A stretch of 64,000 nt of DNA from Rhyzopertha dominica (taxonomy: Eukaryota > Arthropoda > Insecta > Coleoptera > Bostrichidae). This document shows, piece after piece, positions 57,989-64,000 of this stretch. The notes beneath the pieces were generated by a model. That model was not told the origin of the DNA. It worked only from the letters and a program-made list of their open reading frames with translations, and made no database searches. The first letter of the stretch is position 1; each line of letters opens with the position of its first letter. A program made the position numbers and the translations under genes. The DNA is taken from NCBI GenBank assembly GCA_025024175.1, contig QCXZ01000001.1:19778001-19842000 (forward strand), given 5' to 3'.

Positions 57989-58050
57989 GATAAACCCAGC
58001 ATTTGCTAGACATAATTCAGTCAGTTTGAATATAGATAAGGCAATATAAT

Positions 58051-58745
58051 TTAAAATTCCGTTGTTTTGTCCTGAAAAGCACTAGATATAGTGGGAAAAG
58101 CTTTAAAATGGCAACCCCGTATTTAACCTTCAACTTCCAGCATCCAGTAAGCTGCGAACAGTGATGCCAGATGAAGGCGTGTGCTTATTCCTAACTGAAA
58201 AATTTTCCAAAAATCCACAAAATAATAAAATAACCTTTTTCTAAATTTTATTTTATCTATTACTCATCACTGTATTACTAAATTATCATTTCCACTCGTT
58301 ACATCATTCTTGTACTCTATGACAACTTTCGTGATTATATTTGTATTTAATATAATCTAAAATACTGCTTGAAACCATTTACTCCAATGTCAGTTGGCTA
58401 ACACTAGATGCATGTTATATGGAGAAGTTTCCCATATTGGAATAGCATGATATTTGGTACCCGTCAACACACTATTTAAATGTACCTACCAAATTTAACT
58501 TATTCAGTTGACAATTAAAAAGTTTGAAACAAAAACCTAATGATGAATTTTTCAGTGTCTTTCAATTTTAGTAGATACAATATATCAGAAATTTATTTTA
58601 AAATTCTTTCTAAAGATCCAGTGGTGTAAACTTTTATGATTGTCAAGAAAAATATATCAACTATGGGTATAAAACAATAAATTATGGCTTATTACAATTG
58701 TTTTTATTACAAAATGGTGATTGTGAACAACCATCATACATACAT
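58051..58745. other. Intergenic DNA and Rpb4 3' UTR
   Basis: The minus-strand Rpb4 3' UTR occupies the right part, with AATAAA as the complement of TTTATT at 58703-58708, about 40 bases past the stop codon. The rest is AT-rich with no feature seen. Confidence 0.55.
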
Positions 58746-58920
58746 TCAGTACTGTATACTTCGTTTTGTTTGAATATCATCCAAAACAGCCTGTAAATCT
58801 TCATCTTCAAACCTTCCCTCCAGAGATGGAATAAGTGACTTTGCCTCTTCTACTGTCTCAGGACACAGATTAGCTATCGCTGCCAATTCAAACTTGTGAA
58901 GTTTCTTTTGCATTAGTAAG
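58746..58920 (-). CDS. Rpb4: Rpb4 (Polr2D) last exon
   Basis: On the minus strand this exon reads [40 protein letters not shown] and [11 protein letters not shown], then TGA (58748-58746). This is the C-terminal half of the HRDC-like domain of RNA polymerase II subunit RPB4. RPB4 pairs with RPB7 to form the stalk that binds the clamp and emerging RNA. Conservation with animal RPB4 is nearly residue for residue. The acceptor is CCTTTACAG on the minus strand; the first base completes an Asn codon begun in the exon before. A 56-bp intron separates the two exons. Confidence 0.96.
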
Positions 58921-58976
58921 CTGTAAAGGAAGATGGGAATTCTAATATCTTACTTCTATATTATCTAGAAACTTAC

Positions 58977-59157
58977 TTTCTAACTGCAGATATTGTTTCT
59001 TTATTTTTAAATTTGCGAAAACGGTCTGTATATGTTAAGGTTTTCATGAATACATCGGAGAATTCCTGTTCATCCTCTGCAGATTCATTCTGTGCCTTCC
59101 TATGTTCCAGCAGCATATGCACCTCTGAGATTAATAATGTCTCTGCATTTTCAAATT
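58977..59157 (-). CDS. Rpb4: Rpb4 (Polr2D) middle exon
   Basis: The exon encodes (E)[39 protein letters not shown] and [15 protein letters not shown], the N-terminal part of the RPB4 domain. It starts with the last two bases of a Glu codon after the acceptor TTTTTTTTAG, and ends AGA AA|GTAAGT. Animal RPB4 has about 20 more residues before this, ending in ..FPK before this Glu. A donor-flanked exon with that ending was looked for on the minus strand up to 64,000 and not found. In Drosophila the corresponding first exon is shared with Ada2a, whose end lies 4.7 kb upstream here. Confidence 0.95.
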
Positions 59158-59228
59158 CTAAAAAAAAAATAATTTCAAATTAGCTCTAATTACCTTTTTA
59201 ATGCAAATACTCTAGCTGACATGTCACA

Positions 59229-59684
59229 CTAAGAAAAGCAAACAAATTGGTGTTTGTTTGTATTAAATAGCCGTATGGAGGAAAACATTATAGTTACTGG
59301 TAAGATATGGATCTGATTGTAGCACAAAAATCTGTTACAAAACAGTTGATTTAACATCCTACAGCAAGAGTAAGCTGACCATAAGACAACACACTTCTTA
59401 TCATGTATTTTATTCACTAATGTATATTCAGTGGGAATCTGCAGTGTTGGAAAGCATACAAAACCTTTTACGGGAATCCAATTGGACAAGACGACAGGCA
59501 GATGCACACTAGAGCATTTGTCCATTTCCATGGAAATACCGCCGTCACTTCTAAACTTACTTTTCTTTTGATGGATGATAGCTATGGCTAATGTACCTTT
59601 TACAATTATGAAAAATAGGTCAGGAAAATTCAGAAAATTCATACTGGATAAAAAATAATTGCCCATAATGTTTATTTGTATCAT
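59229..59684 (-). other. Unidentified 151-codon open frame
   Basis: This frame lies in the Ada2a-Rpb4 interval, ending just 72 bases before the Rpb4 middle exon on the same strand. It has a Phe/Ile-rich N-terminal part, then a mixed stretch (DGGISMEMDKCSSVHLPVVL), then a Cys-rich tail. I recognise no domain and no transposase motif. At this length in AT-rich DNA it is less likely than most to be chance, but it has no splice evidence. It could be a retained fragment of another element or a gene remnant. Confidence 0.2.
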
Positions 59685-60934
59685 CTAAATAGGGGTAAAC
59701 TGACCGCAATAGAAAGTAGTATTTCCAAAAGAAGTATTTGGAAGACCGTTAAAGAAATGGAAACCAGTGGAAGACCAGCGTCACCTCACAGGAAAAAGAT
59801 CTGAAAACAGTTTTTCGAGAAGTTCGATAAATACCAGCTAAAACAAACAGATTTGCATCCATTTTGACAATGTAGTTTTTCGTGTGAAATTTATTTGAAT
59901 AATTATTGTAAGTAAACGGTACTGACGATGGCTACATTCTAACCGAAAGCGCCTTATTTATTATTAAATAAAGTGGATAAACTTCGAACAGTTTAATATA
60001 CAAGAAGAGAAATAATCATTAATATCCACTTGGAGATATGAATTAGTTTTCTACTTTACAATGCAAAAAATTGTGCATAATTTTTTCGCAGGTAATATCA
60101 CTAGTGCATCAAATTTTTTTAGAAAAATTAGGATGAGTTTCTATGGTATTTGTTTAACAATTAAATTTCTTAAACAAAGGGTTTAGAAACGAGTTTTTTC
60201 AAATTTTTCCATAGAAATATTTAGATGCACGAGGTATATTTGGTAGATTATTTCCTGAGTTGGATAAAGATAACAAACAAACCTTGTCAAACCTGGACGA
60301 TATTTATCCGATTTTTTTTCCAGCAAAACTGCTGACACATTAGCTGTAATTAATTTCCCACTTTAAAATTAAATATAACCAACTAATTCTTGTCACTGAT
60401 TGGTTAAAACTGAAATAATCTTAAATAAACAAACCATCAACTATCGATAAACTCTTGGCAGCTGTCAGACAAAACGAAACGTTACCTCAAAATGGAAAAA
60501 TCTCTTTATGGAAACTGACAATGTAGAAATGCGTTAGTTATAGAACACCCCGAAATAATATTAAGGTGTCCCTGGTATTTGACCAAATCGGACAATTTAG
60601 ACATCAAACTCGCAAAATTTACTAACTGGATGAAACTTGGATAAATGCAGGGCATACAGCACAAAAAATTTGGAAAGATAAGGGGATTTTAGCTGCACAG
60701 CAGGCTTTTATCGACAGACCTTAACAGGTTAAAAGGACACTTCAGATAAAGGTAAACAATTATAACTTATTATAACCCACATTGGTAGCAAAAAGGTTTG
60801 TTGAAAATGCACTCCACTATTGTGATGGATAACACACTTTACCATAGTGTAAAAACTGAAAAATTACTTAATACAAGTTGGAGGAAGGCATCAATTGGGA
60901 ATTGACTACAAGAACCAGCGGAATCGTCTACAAC

Positions 60935-62296
60935 GAAAAAAGCGTTCTCCCATGATCGACTCCAACTCGATCAATAACGAATATTAAATCGACTACTCAA
61001 ATGAACGATGTCTAACTATGACAAATTGTTTACTTATGGTGATGAAGTGGCCAGTGTGATCAATATATAAAATTCAATATGCAGCCTCCTCATGGTAGCC
61101 CACGTTGAATGCAAGTGTGTCCAATAACTTTCGTTCCATTCTCTGTTTGCTAGCTCAACTTATTCAAATTTTCAAAACTTTGATGTCCTATAACTTTTGA
61201 AGCGGGAGGCTGCACACCGTAGGGCTCCGGATTGGAGGTCAGTGGGTCAGGAGCTACTACCATACTAAGTTTGGTCGTGATCTGATCAATTCCGTTTCAT
61301 TGAGTGATATATATGGTACAGGGTCTGTCCCATATATATCGAACACTTTTTTTAAAAGGGTAACCAAACGGTTGGAAGTGCTCCGCCTGGCAAAGAAAAG
61401 TAGTGGGTGGATCTAGCTAACACACCGCGACCGGTTTCGGTGGGCTCCGAGCACCTGGAGCGTCAGGACGCACATTTGCGTAGAGCTCTTCACAGCACCG
61501 TGTCGAAGTGCCACAATGGCGGATCCGTTAGAACAGAGGTACAGAGTGAAAATTTGTGTTCAACTCGGCAAAAACACTGTCGAAATCAACCTGCTGATTC
61601 AACATGCAGGCCTTCAAGAACAAAGCCTTGTCCGAATCTTCGCTTCGGAAGTGGCACAAGATGTTCCGGGACCGCAGGAAAGACGTCACCGAGGAAGCCG
61701 CTCTGGTTGGCCTTCAACTTCCTGAACCAACAAGAAAATAGACCGTGTGCGTCATCTATTTAACGAGGTTCGTCGTCAGGGAGTGCGGTTGATAGCCCAG
61801 ATCCTCAACTCAACGTGGAAGTCTCAAAAGGCTCCAGCAGAGGGTCAACCACATGCGGCCAGCCATGAAAGAGACTTGGCAGCTTCACCACGACAATGCC
61901 CCAGATCACACGGCCTTCATTGTTGGCGACTACCTGGCCAAAGCAGGTGTGTCGGTGGTCCCCCAGCCTGCCTACGGTCCTGTCAGACTTCTTTTAGTTT
62001 CCCCGCACCAAAGGCAACCATTGGGGCTCCGTGAAGAACATCCAAGAGGCTACGACGAGGGCGCTGAAGGACCTTCCCGTCAACGTATTCCAGGAGGCCT
62101 TCTGGGCATGGAAAACCCGCCTCCAAAAGTACATCGATGCGGGAGGATGTTATTTTGAAGAATATTAATGCTTTTTACTAAAAATTAAAATAAAAGTATT
62201 TTTCCTGAAAAATGTTGGATATTTATGGGACGGACCCTGTATAGTTCTCCTTTTTCACGTACCTCGCGGTACGATCAATGGGAGAACGAAAAGATA
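60935..62296 (+). repeat. Dispersed repeat, copy 2, inserted in the transposon above
   Basis: The left edge CGTTCTCCCATGATCG (60943) and right edge CGATCAATGGGAGAAC (ending 62287) are near-inverted, suggesting terminal repeats. The interior shares TAGGGCTCCGGATTGGAG (61222 region) and CATTGAGTGAT with copy 1 at 26773-26993, in opposite orientation. A mariner is inserted at 61319-62239. Confidence 0.6.
61319..62239 (+). mobile_element. Mariner element with broken transposase
   Basis: The ends CAGGGTCTGTCCCATATAT and inverted CAGGGTCCGTCCCATAAAT are both flanked by TA (61317-61318 and 62240-62241). The + strand encodes a frameshifted, deleted mariner transposase. It opens MADPLEQRYRVKICVQLGKN (61516), continues HHDNAPDHTAFIVGDYLAKA (about 61888) with the second catalytic Asp, and ends LPVNVFQEAFWAWKTRLQKY with AGGCYFEEY before a stop near 62168. 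At 921 bp it is shorter than intact mariners of about 1.3 kb. It is GC-rich compared with the host DNA, as many mariners are. Confidence 0.85.
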
Positions 62297-62718
62297 GCCA
62301 ATTTGAGGATAATTTTTTAAAACTTAAACTTTTCGATCTTGTAAAAAAATTATCAACAAAACAATACAGTGCATTTTGCGGTTAATGAGATGGCAGAGCA
62401 GACAGATGGAAAGATACTGATATGGACCCAATTCGGCACAAGTGAACACCACCGTGGCTGCTCACAACACAACTTTTAAATTATGTGATGTTAAGCGGCT
62501 ATATAATGAGGGCTTGAATTACGTAACTGCAGCAAAAGGGCCGACTGCATGCGGCATGTTGAAGAAGAGGAAAAAAAATCTTCCAATTGGATGACATCAT
62601 TGAAAACATTCAGTTAATTTCACTGAAAATACTGGTTCGATACATGAGGAACTTGATTCAGATGAAAATATGTTTTAATAAAAATTATACAAGCATACAC
62701 CTTCATTAATTTACCCTG

Positions 62719-63760
62719 TATAAATCTTTAAATAAAATCAAGCTGACGTTTTGATGTTTTTTACATTCAGTGTATCGCCAGAAAAGTGCGGTAGTCAACC
62801 TTGCTTGCTTTAACATTCCCATCCCCTGTATAATTTTACCTGTGTGGATAGGCCCCACTAGTGCCCGCCACTGCAGACATTCAGTGAATATAGAAGTTAT
62901 CATGCTATACGCTCCTTTTCATACATGCTAACTGCTAAAGAATATTTACAATAAAGATATGTGACATTTAATACACTATCTATCCTTTAAACTTCTTGAC
63001 AGCTATTCAATTTTTGTAACAAAATCAATTGAATCAAAATTTCCGAAGCGGGTCAACATAAAAATTTTAAGCAAATTCCAATTTTTGTCCTTTTAAAATA
63101 TTAAAGATTCAGTCTGTATAAAAATNATCTTCAAACCCATATCACAAACTTTATAAATTTATTTGGATGATAGAAAACTATTAAAAATTGTTTTTAAGTA
63201 GTCTGGCCGCGGCTGTAACACAAATCATTAGCAAAGCACATTATATGCGTGTCGGTTACATAAGGTATCTGAATGTAAAGTGACAACTAAAAATTTGAAA
63301 AATATGTAACAACAAAACACTTAGTAGAACCAAAAGTTTTTATTAACTTGATTGGTATGATATTTATAGCCTTTGCACGGTTGCACTTTAATCACAAATG
63401 TTACTCAAATATTAAAAATAAAATAGAAAATATTTTGAAGATAAAAAGAATATGTATTTGTTATGCGACATGGCAAGGTAAATAAAAAAAAACTATTTAC
63501 TATCACTAAAATTACTTGCAAAAATCAGTAAAGTAGAAATTATGCAAAACAATCATTAACATAAAATCTGTAATAAATAATAAAGAAACAGTAAACGATT
63601 TTTTAAATTGTGTTCCATAAAAAAAAATCTGTATGAAAACAAACAAACTGTTTCTCTTCCCCCATGCTTAAGAATGAATATCTCAGTAGGCAGGTGTTAT
63701 TTTAAAAAAAGTTATACTCTAAAATAGTGTTATTTTTACACCAGTTTTCAGAATCCGAGA
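62719..63760. other. Downstream flank of Ada2a, no gene seen
   Basis: AT-rich DNA. A short segment at 62760-62900 is GC-richer and contains CCCCTGTATAATTTTACC, perhaps another transposon edge. One undetermined base is present at 63126. No exon matching the missing start of Rpb4 was found. Confidence 0.45.
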
Positions 63761-63788
63761 GGTTGCCCATATAATGAGGGACACCCTG
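63761..63788 (-). repeat. Isolated CAGGGTGTCCCTC-type transposon terminus
   Basis: Inverted, it reads CAGGGTGTCCCTCATTATAT after TA (63789-63790). This is the same class of end as the mariner-related elements in the mib1 introns. No partner end was identified. Confidence 0.4.
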
Positions 63789-63858
63789 TATTTTAATAGT
63801 TGAGACATGTATTTGTATACCACTACAGTAATAACAACAAAAAATGTTAACAAAATAG

Positions 63859-63864
63859 TTTATT
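63859..63864 (-). terminator. Ada2a: Ada2a poly(A) signal
   Basis: AATAAA on the minus strand, 37 bases after the Ada2a stop codon. If used, Ada2a transcripts end here, while Rpb4 transcripts would have to read past it. Confidence 0.5.
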
Positions 63865-63900
63865 CTTAAACATTACTGTTAGACAGAAAGCAAAATTACA

Positions 63901-63999
63901 TTACATTGGTTTCGTTATATATCCCTCCTGCACCAAAAAGTCATACAACCTCCTCGTTTTATTGACATCAATTTTCAACAATCTCCTTGCTGTTTGTAG
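63901..63999 (-). CDS. Ada2a: Ada2a (TADA2A) C-terminal exon, partial
   Basis: The last 32 codons before TAA (63903-63901) read LQTARRLLKIDVNKTRRLYD and FLVQEGYITKPM. This closely matches the end of the SWIRM domain of animal ADA2A/TADA2A (IDVNKTRK-YDFL-x-x-GYIT). ADA2A is the adaptor that links the GCN5 acetyltransferase to the ATAC complex in insects. The rest of the gene lies beyond the window edge. It is on the same strand as Rpb4 and upstream of it. Identity rests on this short tail only, but the match is distinctive. Confidence 0.82.
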   Translation of the reverse strand, partial: LQTARRLLKIDVNKTRRLYDFLVQEGYITKPM

Positions 64000-64000
64000 C

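Larger units (their letters stand above)
59692..62718 (+). mobile_element. Decayed Tc1/mariner-like transposon, itself interrupted
   Basis: The ends GGGGTAAACTGACC (59692) and inverted CAGGGTAAATTAATG (ending 62718) are similar, and TA flanks the right one. The + strand carries broken transposase text in order. An N-terminal piece (SIWKTVKEMETSGRP, near 59740) is followed by DETWINAGHTAQKIWKDKGI (about 60640) and DNTLYHSVKTEKLL with TSWRKASIGNWLQ (about 60830-60925). After the interruption at 60935-62296 come VAAHNTTFKLCDVKRLYNEG (about 62460) and HVEEEE (about 62556). The two catalytic Asp regions are readable, but the frame is destroyed. Confidence 0.6.

Overview
This is eukaryotic, AT-rich DNA with GT-AG introns, AATAAA polyadenylation signals and a dense load of insect-type transposons. 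It is almost certainly an insect chromosome. Two tracts of the pentamer TCAGG/CCTGA, the telomere repeat described in many beetles, point to Coleoptera. Ada2a lying directly upstream of Rpb4 on one strand fits a holometabolous insect. Species was not determined.

Layout: 1-28,661 holds no coding exon I can recognise. It contains two hAT-like elements (11,262-12,560 and 15,926-17,684), a decayed mariner remnant (about 20,999-21,660), CpG-richer patches with palindromic CRE sites (18.3-20.7 kb), a dispersed repeat (26.8 kb) and an interstitial TCAGG tract (27.3 kb). It is probably mostly intron or upstream flank of the next gene. From 28,662 to 48,364 on the + strand are the last four coding exons of mind bomb 1 (mib1), a Notch-pathway E3 ubiquitin ligase: ankyrin repeats, then RING1, RING2 and RING3 split over three exons. 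Every intron among these exons is phase 0 and every one has been invaded by transposons. They include a complete, apparently recent BEL/Pao retrotransposon with identical 329-bp LTRs and a 5-bp target duplication, a 5'-truncated RTE-like LINE, and three or more mariner-related DNA transposons.

From 49.4 to 58.1 kb, between convergent genes, lie a decayed Ty1/copia element, two related mariner-type elements in opposite orientation, a short CCTGA tract inside one transposase remnant, and a 254-bp tandem array interrupted by a second, about 125-bp array.

On the minus strand, the last two coding exons of Rpb4 (RNA polymerase II subunit, Polr2D; 58,746-59,157) lie downstream of the C-terminal exon of Ada2a (63,901-63,999, reaching the window edge). 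No Rpb4 first exon was found between them. This matches the shared-first-exon Ada2a/Rpb4 locus known from Drosophila. The 4.7 kb between them is filled with nested transposons: a mariner inside a dispersed repeat inside another DNA transposon.

I found no clearly new protein system. The most informative points are the Ada2a/Rpb4 arrangement, the young BEL insertion in mib1, the telomere-type pentamers and the nested satellite. All family names come from recognising motifs by eye; nothing was searched.
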